Positions 21,601-30,972 of a DNA stretch of 64,000 nucleotides are shown here, one piece after another (positions within the stretch are counted from its first letter, which is position 1; the number at the start of each line of letters is the position of its first letter). The position numbers and the translations under genes are program-made. The stretch is from NCBI GenBank assembly GCA_963777665.1, contig CAVZRJ010000001.1, positions 310,001 through 374,000 of the forward strand. The letters are read 5' to 3'. The notes under the pieces were generated by a model. The model was not told the origin of the DNA, did not search any database, and was given only the letters and a program-made list of their open reading frames with translations. Origin of the DNA: Bog-756 sp963777665. Lineage in GTDB: Bacteria; Actinomycetota; Acidimicrobiia; Acidimicrobiales; RAAP-2.

Positions 21601-22910
21601 ATGGCAGCGTACAACCCCCCTCGTTCTCCGCGCCCGCGTGGCTCGGGAGGGGCATCACGGGCCGCACCGGCTCGCCGGGGGTCGGGCGCGCCTTCCGGTG
21701 AGAGGGACGGCAAGCCCGGGCGGGCGAGAGGTTCAGACGCAGCCGGCGGCGGTCGACGCGGGACACCCTCGGGGGCAGGGCGCTCGGATCGCACCGGACG
21801 TTCCGCCGGTGGCGCCGCCGGAGGGTCCCGGGCGGGTCGCAGCGGACGTTCCACCGCCAGCGCCGCCAGAGGGTCCCGGGCGGGTCGCAGCGGGCGTTCC
21901 ACCGCCAGCGCCGTCAGAGGGTCCCGTGGGGATTCCCGTGGGGTCACCGCCTCCGCCCGTGCTCCCCGGACCGCGGACGGCGCGGGGCGCAACCGGGTGG
22001 TCCGAAAGGGATGGGGGAGCGTGGCCCGCCGCGGGGCGAGCACCGTCAGGGATGGGGGACCGGGGAAGGGCCCCGATACGGCAGAGCGGGATCGGCGGCT
22101 TCGCGACGGCGCCGGCGCGAACGAGTTCGTCCCCGAGACCTTCGCCCGCGTCGACGACCGGACCAGCTCGGAACAGAGCGCAGTCCGCGCCCCGCGCACC
22201 GTCCGGTCCGCCCTCCGACCGACCTGTCTGCCGACGTGGCCCAGGAGCTGGCTTCTGCCGCCGGACCGGAGTGGAGCACCCTGCGAGAGCGGATGACCGA
22301 GCGCATGGCGGCCGGCATCGGCGCCTACGAGCGCGAGCGCTACCGGGACGCGGCCCGGATCCTGCGCACCGTGGTCGACACCCTCCCGAACGCCGCAAGC
22401 GCCCGCGAGCTGCTCGGGCTCTGCCAGTACCAACAGGGTCAGTGGAAGGCGGCCCTCTCCAGCCTCGACACCTTCGCCACGCTGACCGGCTCGGTCGGCC
22501 AGCACCCGGTGCGGATGGACTGCCAGCGGGCCCTCGGGAAACCCGCCCGGGTCGAAGTCCTCTTCGAGGAGCTCCGGAAGGGCTCGCCCGACCCCGATGT
22601 GCTCGCCGAGGGCAGGGTGGTGCTGGCCGGGACCCGGGCAGACCGCGGCGACCTCGAAGGGGCGGTGCGCCTGCTCGTCGATGCCGGTGCAGGGCGACAG
22701 GTCCGCAACCCGGCCGACCGGCATCTGCGGCAGTGGTACGTGCTCGGGGACCTGATGGAACGCTCCGGCGATCTGTCGAAGGCCCGCGAACTCTTCCAGC
22801 GCGTCCAGGCGGCCGACCCCGAGGCGTACGACGTCGCGGAGCGGCTGGAGTCCCTAGGGCCGCACACCCGGGCCAGGCGCCGGCCGAGCAGACCGCGTGA
22901 CGGCCGTTAG
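21601..22910 (+). CDS. TPR-like protein with disordered basic N-terminus, one-base frame disruption
   Basis: The C-terminal about 220 residues (DLSADVAQELASAAGPEW … AYERERYRDAARILRTVV … ELLGLCQYQQGQWKAALSSLDTF … LRQWYVLGDLMERSGDLSKARELFQRV) form tetratricopeptide-like helix pairs, a conserved actinobacterial arrangement usually preceded by a Gly/Arg/Ser-rich tail. That tail is seen from ATG 21601 (MAAYNPPRSPRPRGSGG…) in a different frame. Adding one base around 22195-22225 would join the two to about 436 residues. Alternatively the gene starts inside frame at ATG 22011 with a non-conserved basic leader. The tail includes two 48-nt tandem repeats. Partners are unknown; TPRs imply protein-protein contacts. 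Confidence 0.6.
21823..21918 (+). repeat. Two 48-nt tandem repeats coding GSRAGRSGRSTASAAR
   Basis: Bases 21823-21870 and 21871-21918 are nearly identical, with a partial third copy beginning at 21919 and a diverged one before 21823. The period is a multiple of three (16 residues), which supports coding in the 21601 frame and explains length variation in this disordered segment. Confidence 0.8.
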
Positions 22911-22919
22911 GCTCTCGGC

Positions 22920-23969
22920 ATGACTCTCGAACAACTGCTGGGCGACGAGGCAGACTCCCTCCTCGACCACACCGCGAAAGCGTTCCCGTCCCACCTCCTG
23001 ACCCTGCCCGGGCCAGGCGTCATCGAGGAGGTCTTCCGCGATTCGGACCGCTCGGCCACGGTGCAGCGCAACCTCGGGACCCTCTGTCACACCGGGCGGT
23101 TGGCCGGTACCGGCTACCTCTCGATCCTGCCGGTCGACCAGGGGATCGAGCACTCGGCTGCGGCCAGCTTCGCGAAGGAGCCGGCCTACTTCGACCCGGC
23201 CCGACTCTGCGACCTGGCGCTGGCGGCCGGGTGCAACGCGATCGCGACGACCCTCGGCGGCCTCGGGATCGTCTCCCGGCGCTACGCCGACCGGATCCCC
23301 TTCATCGTGAAGCTCAACCACAACGACTTCCTCAACTATCCCAACACCTACGATCAGGTGCTGTTCGGGAACCCGGGCCAGGCATCGGACCTCGGCGCGG
23401 TCGGTGTCGGTGCGACGATCTACTTCGGCTCCGAGGGTGCCGACCGCCAGATCGTCGAGGTGTCCCGGGCGTTCGCCGAGGCCCACCGTCTCGGGATGTT
23501 CACCGTGCTCTGGTGCTACCTCCGCAATGCGGCCTTCCACCAGGGGGACACCGACTACCACCTCTCGGCAGACCTCACCGGCCAGGCCAACCACCTCGGG
23601 GTGACCATCGAGGCGGACATCATCAAACAGAAACTGCCGGTGAACAACGGCGGGTACAACGCCCTCAAGTTCGGGAAGACGGATCCGCTCGTCTACAGCC
23701 AGCTGACCACCGACCACCCGATCGACCTGGCCCGTTGGCAGGTCGCCAACTGCTACGCCGGTCGGATCCCCCTCATCAACTCCGGCGGCGAGTCGAAGGG
23801 CGCGGACGACCTGGCCCAGGCGGTGCGCACCGCGGTGATCAACAAGCGGGCCGGCGGCGCCGGCCTGATCGTCGGGCGCAAGGCGTTCCAGCGGCCGACC
23901 GAAGAGGGAGCCGCCCTCGTCCGTGCCGTCCAGGACGTCTACCTGGATCCCTCGGTCACGATCGCCTGA
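22920..23969 (+). CDS. fbaB: Class I fructose-bisphosphate aldolase
   Basis: 349-residue Schiff-base aldolase of the archaeal/FbaB type, cleaving fructose-1,6-bisphosphate to dihydroxyacetone phosphate and glyceraldehyde-3-phosphate. Conserved features include ILPVDQGIEHS near residue 70, PFIVKLNHND with an active-site lysine, IEADIIKQKLP, and the phosphate-binding LINSGGESKG and GGAGLIVGRKAFQRP. ATG 22920 is 9 nt after the TPR gene and may be co-transcribed with it. Confidence 0.92.
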   Translation: MTLEQLLGDEADSLLDHTAKAFPSHLLTLPGPGVIEEVFRDSDRSATVQRNLGTLCHTGRLAGTGYLSILPVDQGIEHSAAASFAKEPAYFDPARLCDLALAAGCNAIATTLGGLGIVSRRYADRIPFIVKLNHNDFLNYPNTYDQVLFGNPGQASDLGAVGVGATIYFGSEGADRQIVEVSRAFAEAHRLGMFTVLWCYLRNAAFHQGDTDYHLSADLTGQANHLGVTIEADIIKQKLPVNNGGYNALKFGKTDPLVYSQLTTDHPIDLARWQVANCYAGRIPLINSGGESKGADDLAQAVRTAVINKRAGGAGLIVGRKAFQRPTEEGAALVRAVQDVYLDPSVTIA

Positions 23970-24027
23970 CCGTTCCCTGCTGCGGGACGGCGACCTGACG
24001 TGGTTCGGTCGGACCGGGGGTCGGCGG

Positions 24028-24033
24028 TAGACT
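24028..24033 (+). promoter_or_regulatory. Candidate -10 element upstream of korA
   Basis: TAGACT with TTCGGT 18 nt upstream (24004-24009), about 110 nt before the korA start in a 172-nt gap with no other signal. Pattern-based only. Confidence 0.35.
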
Positions 24034-24141
24034 GGCTGCAGGTTTCAGCCACCCGATGCCGCTGCCGGGCAGCGGGGGGCGGAGCGGCCCGCTGTCGGGG
24101 CCACGCGACAGACGCGGAAGAGCAGTACGAAGAGGAGCACG

Positions 24142-26073
24142 GTGTCCAACACCACGATCGACCCGAAGTCACCCCAGTCGATCGATCGCGTCGTCATTCG
24201 CTTCGCCGGCGACTCGGGCGACGGCATGCAGCTCGCGGGAGACCGCTTCACCACGTCGTCCGCGTTGTTCGGCAACGACCTGGCCACCTTCCCCGACTTC
24301 CCGGCCGAGATCCGCGCACCGGCCGGTACCCTCGCCGGGGTCTCTGCATTCCAGGTCCACATCTCGGACCACCAGATCTCGACGCCGGGTGACTCGCCGA
24401 ACGTCCTGGTCGCGATGAACCCGGCCGCCCTCAAGGCGAACCTGGAGGTGCTGCCTCAGGGCGCCACCATCATCGTCAACTCGGACGCATTCGAGGAACG
24501 CAACCTCGCCAAGGCCGGGTACGAGGCGAACCCACTGGCCGACGGCTCGCTGTCCTCGTTCACGGTCTACGAGGTGCCGATGACCTCGATCACGACCGAG
24601 GTCTCCAAGGAGGCCGGGGTCAAGCCGCGCGACGCCGAACGTTCCAAGAACTTCTTCGCCCTCGGCCTGATCAGCTGGCTCTACACGCGTCCCATCGAAT
24701 CCACCATCTCCTGGATCGAGGAGCGCTACGCCGGCAAGCCGCTGATCCTCGAGGCCAACCAGCGCGCCTTCAAGGCCGGGTACCACTTCGGGGAGACCGC
24801 CGAGCTGTTCGAGTCCTCCTACGAGGTGCGGCCGGCCGTCCTCGCCCCGGGCGAGTACACCAACGTCACCGGCAACACCGCGACCGCCTGGGGCCTCATC
24901 GCCGCCTCCCAGCGCAGCGGCCTCCCCCTGTTCCTCGGGACCTACCCGATCACCCCGGCCTCGGACATCCTCCACGAGCTGTCCAAGCACAAGCAGTTCG
25001 GGGTGCGGACCTTCCAGGCCGAGGACGAGATCTCGGGGATCGGCGCGGCACTCGGTGCTTCGTTCGGTGGCGGGCTCGGTGTCACCGCCACATCGGGCCC
25101 GGGGATCGACCTCAAGTCGGAGACGATGGGGCTGGCCATCAGCCTCGAGCTCCCGCTGCTCATCATCGACGTCCAACGGGGTGGCCCGTCCACCGGGCTG
25201 CCCACAAAGACCGAGCAGGCCGACCTCCTCCACGCCATGTACGGCCGGCACGGTGAGGCGCCGTTGCCGATCGTCGCGGCGAAGACCCCCAGCCACTGCT
25301 TCGCCGCCACCCTCGAGGCGGTGCGGATCGCGGTCAAATACCGGACCCCGGTCATCCTGCTGTCCGACGGCTACCTGGCCAACGGGACCGAGCCGTGGAA
25401 GCTCCCCGATCTGGACGACCTGCCGACGATCGACCCGGGGTTCGCAACCGAACCCAACCACGTCGAGGACGACGGGACCTCGACCTTCTGGCCCTACGTG
25501 CGCGACGAGCAGACGCTGGCCCGGCCCTGGGCCCCGCCAGGGGTGGCCGGCCTCGAGCACCGCATCGGCGGGCTCGAGAAGTCTGACGGCCAGGGCAACG
25601 TCTCCTACGACGGCGCAAACCACGAGCGGATGACCAGGCTCCGTGCGGCCAAGATCGCCGGCATTGCCAACGACATCCCGCCGACGGAGGTCGACGACGA
25701 GGAGGGGGCCGAGGTCCTCGTGGTCGGGTGGGGCTCGACCTACGGCGCCATCGCGGCCGGCGTGCAACGGGTGCGTGCGCGTGGCCACAAGGTCGCCCAG
25801 GCCCACCTGGTCCACCTCAATCCGTTCCCGGCCGACCTCGGTACGGTGCTCCGGCGCTACCGGAGGGTGCTGGTCCCCGAGGTCAACCTGGGCCAGCTGA
25901 GCCGCCTGTTGCGGGCCGAGTTCCTGGTCGATGCGGTCTCGTTCACCCAGGTCCAGGGGATCCCATTCCGCGCCGCGGCGATGGAGGCCGCGATCCTGGA
26001 ACAGATCGAGTCAGCGGGTGGTGGAGTGGACGGCTCCACCGATGGTGGCGGCACCAACGGGTCCGGACGATGA
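24142..26073 (+). CDS. korA: 2-oxoglutarate:ferredoxin oxidoreductase, alpha subunit (gamma-alpha fusion)
   Basis: 643 residues. The N-terminal gamma domain begins RFAGDSGDGMQLAGDRFT and runs about 190 residues. The alpha (pyrimidine-binding) domain follows with TGNTATAWGLIAASQRSGLPLFLGTYPITPASDILHELSK and the GGPSTGLPTKTEQADLL motif. With KorB it oxidatively decarboxylates 2-oxoglutarate to succinyl-CoA and reduces ferredoxin, replacing or complementing the NAD-linked dehydrogenase. GTG 24142 follows an AGAGGAG site. Its stop overlaps the korB ATG. Other 2-oxoacids as substrate cannot be excluded. Confidence 0.93.
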   Translation: MSNTTIDPKSPQSIDRVVIRFAGDSGDGMQLAGDRFTTSSALFGNDLATFPDFPAEIRAPAGTLAGVSAFQVHISDHQISTPGDSPNVLVAMNPAALKANLEVLPQGATIIVNSDAFEERNLAKAGYEANPLADGSLSSFTVYEVPMTSITTEVSKEAGVKPRDAERSKNFFALGLISWLYTRPIESTISWIEERYAGKPLILEANQRAFKAGYHFGETAELFESSYEVRPAVLAPGEYTNVTGNTATAWGLIAASQRSGLPLFLGTYPITPASDILHELSKHKQFGVRTFQAEDEISGIGAALGASFGGGLGVTATSGPGIDLKSETMGLAISLELPLLIIDVQRGGPSTGLPTKTEQADLLHAMYGRHGEAPLPIVAAKTPSHCFAATLEAVRIAVKYRTPVILLSDGYLANGTEPWKLPDLDDLPTIDPGFATEPNHVEDDGTSTFWPYVRDEQTLARPWAPPGVAGLEHRIGGLEKSDGQGNVSYDGANHERMTRLRAAKIAGIANDIPPTEVDDEEGAEVLVVGWGSTYGAIAAGVQRVRARGHKVAQAHLVHLNPFPADLGTVLRRYRRVLVPEVNLGQLSRLLRAEFLVDAVSFTQVQGIPFRAAAMEAAILEQIESAGGGVDGSTDGGGTNGSGR

Positions 26074-27122
26074 CCGACCTGGCGGAACCCACAGAGGTGG
26101 CCGACGCGGCGTCGGTCCCGGTGACGACTCGCAAGGACTGGTCGTCGGACCAGGAGGTGCGCTGGTGCCCGGGTTGCGGTGACTATTCGATCCTGGCAGC
26201 GGTGCAGATGCTCATGCCCGAGCTCGGGGTGCGCCGGGAGGAGACCGTCTTCCTCTCGGGCATCGGCTGCGCTGCCCGGTTCCCGTATTACATGAACACC
26301 TACGGGTTCCATTCGATCCACGGTCGGGCCCCTGCCATCGCAACCGGCCTGGCGACCACGCGGCCGGACCTCGACGTGTGGGTGGTGACCGGGGACGGCG
26401 ACTCGCTCTCGATCGGTGGGAACCACCTCATCCACGCGCTCCGGCGGAACGTCGACATCACCATCCTGCTCTTCAACAACCAGATCTACGGGTTGACCAA
26501 GGGGCAGTACTCTCCGACCTCGGAGGTGGCCAAGGTCACCAAGTCGACGCCCTTCGGCTCGCTCGAGCAGCCCTTCAACCCGCTCAGCCTCGCACTGGGC
26601 GCGGAGGCCGGCTTCGTGGCGCGGACCCACGACATGGACCGCAGGCACATGATGGAGATCTTCCGCCGGGCCCACGATCACAAGGGTGCCTCATTCGTCG
26701 AGATCTACCAGAACTGCAACGTCTTCAACGACGGTGCCTTCGAGCAGATCACCGCCAAGGACCACCGGGCCGATATGCTCATCCCGCTAGTCCACGGAGA
26801 GCCGATCCGCTTCGGCTCCGAGGGTCAGTTCGGCGTGATCATGGACCGCGACGGATCGGTCGAAGTGGTCGACGTCGCCTCGGTCGGAGAGGACGCCCTG
26901 ATGGTCCACGACGAGCACAGGGAGAACCCGGGCCTGGCCTTCCAGCTCAGCCGGCTCTCTCGGGGGCCCTACGAGCCCACGCCGATCGGAGTCTTCCGGG
27001 ATGTCGAGCGCGCCGACTACGGGCAGCAGATGGCCGACCAGATCGCGCATGCCACTGAGCGTCGTGGTCCCGGAGACCTGTCGGCGCTCCTCCGCTCCGG
27101 ATCCTCCTGGACCGTCGAGTAG
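26070..27122 (+). CDS. korB: 2-oxoglutarate:ferredoxin oxidoreductase, beta subunit
   Basis: 350 residues with thiamine-diphosphate binding sequence VVTGDGDSLSIGGNHLIHALRRN and the cysteine motif WCPGCGDYSIL near residue 32, plus a conserved cysteine in GIGCAARFPYY that together ligate the [4Fe-4S] cluster. It completes the KorAB heterodimer. ATG 26070 overlaps the korA stop (ATGA). A longer upstream frame lies within korA and was rejected. Confidence 0.94.
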   Translation: MTDLAEPTEVADAASVPVTTRKDWSSDQEVRWCPGCGDYSILAAVQMLMPELGVRREETVFLSGIGCAARFPYYMNTYGFHSIHGRAPAIATGLATTRPDLDVWVVTGDGDSLSIGGNHLIHALRRNVDITILLFNNQIYGLTKGQYSPTSEVAKVTKSTPFGSLEQPFNPLSLALGAEAGFVARTHDMDRRHMMEIFRRAHDHKGASFVEIYQNCNVFNDGAFEQITAKDHRADMLIPLVHGEPIRFGSEGQFGVIMDRDGSVEVVDVASVGEDALMVHDEHRENPGLAFQLSRLSRGPYEPTPIGVFRDVERADYGQQMADQIAHATERRGPGDLSALLRSGSSWTVE

Positions 27123-27143
27123 TTCACCCGCAGGACTCGCTCG

Positions 27144-27707
27144 ATGGGCACCTTCGTGGTGATGCTCCGCAGCATCAACGTGGGCGGCCGCAACAGGGTG
27201 GCGATGGCGGATCTGAAGACGCTGGTGACCTCCCTCGGCTTCTCGAACGTGGTGACGTACCTCCAGAGCGGCAACGTCGTCTGCTCGGGGCGGTCCGGGC
27301 CACGCGTAGTGGCCAGGACCATCGCCGGAGGTATCGAGCAGACCCTCGGACTGTCCGTGCCCGTCGTGGTCCGCACCGACCGCGAGCTGGCCAGGGTGCT
27401 GTGCGGTAATCCGCTGGCCCACCTCGAGGACGATCCGACCAAGCTCCATGTGACGTTCCTGGACCGGGTCCCGGACCAGGACCGGGTGGACCGCCTCGAG
27501 GCAGAGGCGGAGCGGTTCCACCCCGACCGGCTGACCGTGGTCGGGGCGGACGTCTTCCTCCACTGCCCCGGCGGGTACGGGGAGACAAAGCTCAACAACG
27601 TCTTCCTCGAGCGGCGGCTCGGGGCGACCGCGACCACCCGCAACTGGCGCACGGTCGAGGCCCTCGGCGAGCTCGCCGGCGTGAGCGGCCAAGCGACAGA
27701 GCGCTAA
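27144..27707 (+). CDS. DUF1697 family protein
   Basis: 187 residues with the DUF1697 opening FVVMLRSINVGGRNRVAMADLKTLVTSLGFSNVVTYLQSGNV and the closing ATTRNWRTVEAL. These are small cytosolic proteins of unknown function with a ferredoxin-like duplicated fold. It lies 21 nt after korB in the same direction, so it is probably on the same transcript; any functional link is not shown. Confidence 0.88.
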   Translation: MGTFVVMLRSINVGGRNRVAMADLKTLVTSLGFSNVVTYLQSGNVVCSGRSGPRVVARTIAGGIEQTLGLSVPVVVRTDRELARVLCGNPLAHLEDDPTKLHVTFLDRVPDQDRVDRLEAEAERFHPDRLTVVGADVFLHCPGGYGETKLNNVFLERRLGATATTRNWRTVEALGELAGVSGQATER

Positions 27708-27871
27708 GCCCAGAGTGGCACTGTTGCGAACATCCTGGCAGTGGTCGACGCTTCGCCAGTGCAGCATGGCTGGCGGAGGCAAGGCGCCGCGCCTGAGTGC
27801 GCTGTCGCCCGTTTTCTGGTCATCATGTCACCGGTGAGGACCTGGCCCGGCAGGCCGGCGGTCGCTGAGCG

Positions 27872-29152
27872 ATGAACGATCCGGTGACGCCGCAGTCCTC
27901 AACGGTCGCAAGGCTCCGCAACAACTTGCCCTTGCTCCAGAGCTCGCTTTCTTTTTCCATTTCTTTTGGAGGAGCGGCGATCGGCGGATTCGTATTCTGG
28001 CTGATCGCCGCTCGGGTTGCGCCCGCCGAGACCGTCGGCAAGGCCGCGGCGCTGTGGAGCTCGACCCAGTTCGTCAACTATGCGACGGCACTGGGGTTTC
28101 CGATTGCCGTGGCTCGGTACGGGGGGAGCAGGAGAGGGCAATCCTCTGTGTTGTTCAACTGGTCGATCATCCTCACCGTGGCCAGCTCCTTTGTCGGGGC
28201 CGCCTTGTACTTCGCCTTCGTTCCGCGCGAGCTGGACGCGCTCTCGGTCTTCGGGGTGGCCGGATCGATCCTGCTCTTCGGGCTCCTCGTTGCCGGCACA
28301 TCTATCGGCAACATCCTCGATGTTCGGCTGATCACCCAAGCTCGCCGACCCTGGGTCGCGGCGAGAGCCACCTTTACGGGATTGGTGCGCCTGCCGTTCA
28401 TCCTCTTCGTCCCCGAGTTGCGAAGCGTCGTTGGCATCTTCCTTCTCGCCGCTGGCGCACCCGCTCTCTCCGGATTCGCTGCCTGGGTCCTCGCCGACCT
28501 GCGCGACGGCCACTTCGCCTTCCCACTGCGACCCCTGCCCTCCAACACCGCGTCGGCGGTGAAGTACTCCGCCGTCAACAGCGTCGCACAACTCGCCGTC
28601 CAGGGACCGTTCTACGCCCTACCGGTCATCGTGTTCCTCATCGTCACTTCGGGGGATAACGCCTCCTTCTACGTCGCGTGGAGCATTGCCACGGTCTTGT
28701 TCCTCGTGGTCCAGGGCGTCGGTCAGGCGCTGCTGGTCGAAGGGAACCGCAGCGGTCGCCTCGAGGCCCAGATCCCCGCTGCTCTGCAGTTGGCCGTCAT
28801 CTTGGCGAGTGTCCTAGCCGTCGCGTGTGCGCTCGGATCGCGGGTGCTGCCATTCCTCTACGGCGACGCCTATCGGGCCGCCGGGACCCTCCTGCCCCTC
28901 TTAGGGGCGGCCGCCATCCCGTGGGCAGTCTTTTCCATCGCTCTCGGCGCCACCAGGGTGCACCACTACCACCGACGGGTCCTTATGCTGTCGACGGTGT
29001 TCGCCGTGTCCGTTCTGGTGCCGGCCGTCTTCCTGGTCCTCGAGTACGGAATCAACGGTGCCGGCATCGCCTGGCTCCTCGGCAACATCGTCGCGGCCGT
29101 CGCTTCTGCCATCGTGCTGCGACGCCTTCCCAAGTCGCCACCCGCCAACTGA
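27872..29152 (+). CDS. Polysaccharide (Wzx/MATE-like) flippase
   Basis: 426 residues with about twelve to fourteen hydrophobic helices, starting FSISFGGAAIGGFVFWLIAARVAPAETVGKAAAL, the usual N-terminal helix pair of the MOP exporter superfamily. It probably flips lipid-linked glycan units across the membrane. It opens the polysaccharide island: from here codon choice and base composition become more mixed than in korAB. ATG 27872 is separated from DUF1697 by 164 nt that contain a GCCAGTGC/GCATGGCTGGC inverted repeat but no gene. Confidence 0.8.
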   Translation: MNDPVTPQSSTVARLRNNLPLLQSSLSFSISFGGAAIGGFVFWLIAARVAPAETVGKAAALWSSTQFVNYATALGFPIAVARYGGSRRGQSSVLFNWSIILTVASSFVGAALYFAFVPRELDALSVFGVAGSILLFGLLVAGTSIGNILDVRLITQARRPWVAARATFTGLVRLPFILFVPELRSVVGIFLLAAGAPALSGFAAWVLADLRDGHFAFPLRPLPSNTASAVKYSAVNSVAQLAVQGPFYALPVIVFLIVTSGDNASFYVAWSIATVLFLVVQGVGQALLVEGNRSGRLEAQIPAALQLAVILASVLAVACALGSRVLPFLYGDAYRAAGTLLPLLGAAAIPWAVFSIALGATRVHHYHRRVLMLSTVFAVSVLVPAVFLVLEYGINGAGIAWLLGNIVAAVASAIVLRRLPKSPPAN

Positions 29153-29457
29153 ACCGCGTGACCCGACGCGGGGATCCCAGAAGCCTTCGTCGAGGCCTTG
29201 TGATGCGGCTCGCGTGCGACCATCCCTAGGGGCCGATGCCTCCGTACTGCGGTGTCCCCTCGGATCACCCGTCGGGAGTGTCCAAGAGTCATCGGTATTG
29301 ACCGGGCGGAGAATGTTCTGAACTCGGACTGTGACCAGGTGGGCTGTGCGAGTCTCGACCTCGCCACCTTAGGATCAAAGCTCTTGAGAAGACCCTCTAA
29401 CGGATCTCCGAAGTGTCTTCAACGTTTCTGCTGCGTCGACAGGTAAGTCCTGTTGAA
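29153..29457. other. Intergenic region, no gene seen
   Basis: 305 nt between the convergent flippase and membrane-protein genes. Neither strand shows a conserved frame or a strong terminator hairpin. AT content is raised toward the right end. Confidence 0.5.
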
Positions 29458-30972
29458 TCATTTGCGGCACCCAGGTGGAAGCGGCGGAAGACCTTCGACG
29501 CGATAAGGCCGAGATTCACCATCCGCGAACATCATGAGGTGTGCCTTCCGAGCGCTCGAGAGATAGCTCTCCAAGAAATACGGAGAGCTGGGAGCCAGCA
29601 AGTGATCAAAGAATATGTAGTGAGTCACATAGCAAATCCGGTGCGGAGGCGGAATGCGGCTGAGGTTCACGGCCGTACGGGTGTCGACGTTCTTGGCTGT
29701 TCCCATCAATTGCGCGTAGTGCGTCCCGAATGTGGCACCGGAAACTGTCAACCCAGCAACGAACACTCCGAGTGCCGCCCACTCGAGACGGTGGTGGCGA
29801 TTCCTCGCTGGCAAACTTGCGAACGCTGCTATGACGATTCCCACGACCAAGACGACGTTCGGCATCAGGTACCGGTCAACCAGTGCCCCAAGGGTCCCCT
29901 CTCCAACCCGGCCGGCCACGATCATGGCGTCGAAGAGAAGTGCGAACGTCACTAGCAACAGTGGAAGGGGAAATCGAGGTTCTCGTTTCCACACGCCGTG
30001 CACGATCACGGCGACAGCCACAACGAGAATCCCGACGCCGAGCAACTGTTTCCAAGCGAGTTGTGTCCCACCATTGCAAGCAACCATGATCGGTTGATGG
30101 CAATAGGTGTTCACAGTAGCGCTCGCACTTCCGGTCGGAACGACGTTACCGATGAGAGTAACGAGGAATCGGCCGTCAAGGGCCGGGTGCTTGACGGCAT
30201 ATGCCGCCGTGCACGTCTGACAACCGATGTTCCGATAGTCACGCAGATAGAACGCCACCGCGGTGACACCGACCACAACCCAGACGGCGACCTCGACGAG
30301 CTTGCGTCGCACTCGCAGTCGCATGCGCCAGAGCACGCAGATCACTCCTAGAGGCCAGACGACAAGGCCCTGTGTCATCGATAATGACGCACCTATTCCG
30401 GCCAGAACCGCCAGCGCGAGACTGAGGTGCTGATTTCGTGGCCACACAAAGAAGAAGAAGAGCATGGATATGGAAAAGAAAAGAGCGAGGTACCAAGCAA
30501 GCTGAAACGCCCAGAGCGCATTCTGCGTGTCGCCCAGGCTGAACCACACAACACCGACAGTCAGAACCGAGAGCGCGCTCGGCGTTCGGTTCAAGTAGGT
30601 GCGAAACATGACAAGAATCAACGCGTATGTCGCGATGAAGATCAGGGCACTGGTAAGTATGACGGCCCGGAGGTTCAGGTGATCGACGAAACCGAACCCG
30701 ACATACACCAGGCGTAAGAGAACGTAACGGGCATCACTGTATTGCGCCCAGAGGTCTTGTAGCGACAGTCCACCGTGGAGAGCATGGCTCACCACAGTTG
30801 ACTGAGACCAATCGTCCTGCGTATATGGAGCGTTGACGGCGTAATGCCAGACCCAGACGAAGTAGGTGATCGGGGGGACCGCGGCGGCAACGCAGAGCGC
30901 GACAGATAGCGACTTCGTGCCCCCTGCGTCGGCCACGGAGGGTACCGCAGTGCTTTCAGCCATGTCGACCAT
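29458..30972 (-). CDS. Integral membrane protein, probable GT-C glycosyltransferase
   Basis: 504 residues from ATG at 30972 (a second ATG at 30963 and an upstream GTG at 31080 are alternatives). About eleven hydrophobic helices. The first extracytoplasmic loop has an acidic pair, APYTQDDWSQ, where GT-C enzymes place their catalytic or metal-binding residues. A soluble C-terminal segment of about 70 residues follows the last helix. It likely transfers a sugar from a polyprenyl-phosphate donor outside the membrane. No named family is recognised and the substrate is unknown. Codon use is less GC-biased than in the arg genes, in keeping with the island. Confidence 0.6.
   Translation of the reverse strand: MVDMAESTAVPSVADAGGTKSLSVALCVAAAVPPITYFVWVWHYAVNAPYTQDDWSQSTVVSHALHGGLSLQDLWAQYSDARYVLLRLVYVGFGFVDHLNLRAVILTSALIFIATYALILVMFRTYLNRTPSALSVLTVGVVWFSLGDTQNALWAFQLAWYLALFFSISMLFFFFVWPRNQHLSLALAVLAGIGASLSMTQGLVVWPLGVICVLWRMRLRVRRKLVEVAVWVVVGVTAVAFYLRDYRNIGCQTCTAAYAVKHPALDGRFLVTLIGNVVPTGSASATVNTYCHQPIMVACNGGTQLAWKQLLGVGILVVAVAVIVHGVWKREPRFPLPLLLVTFALLFDAMIVAGRVGEGTLGALVDRYLMPNVVLVVGIVIAAFASLPARNRHHRLEWAALGVFVAGLTVSGATFGTHYAQLMGTAKNVDTRTAVNLSRIPPPHRICYVTHYIFFDHLLAPSSPYFLESYLSSARKAHLMMFADGESRPYRVEGLPPLPPGCRK

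Noticed and set aside
27175..27588. Long reverse-strand frame opposite the DUF1697 gene
   Set aside because: Pro/Arg/Gly-rich composition typical of antisense shadows in high-GC DNA, while the forward frame has clear family motifs.
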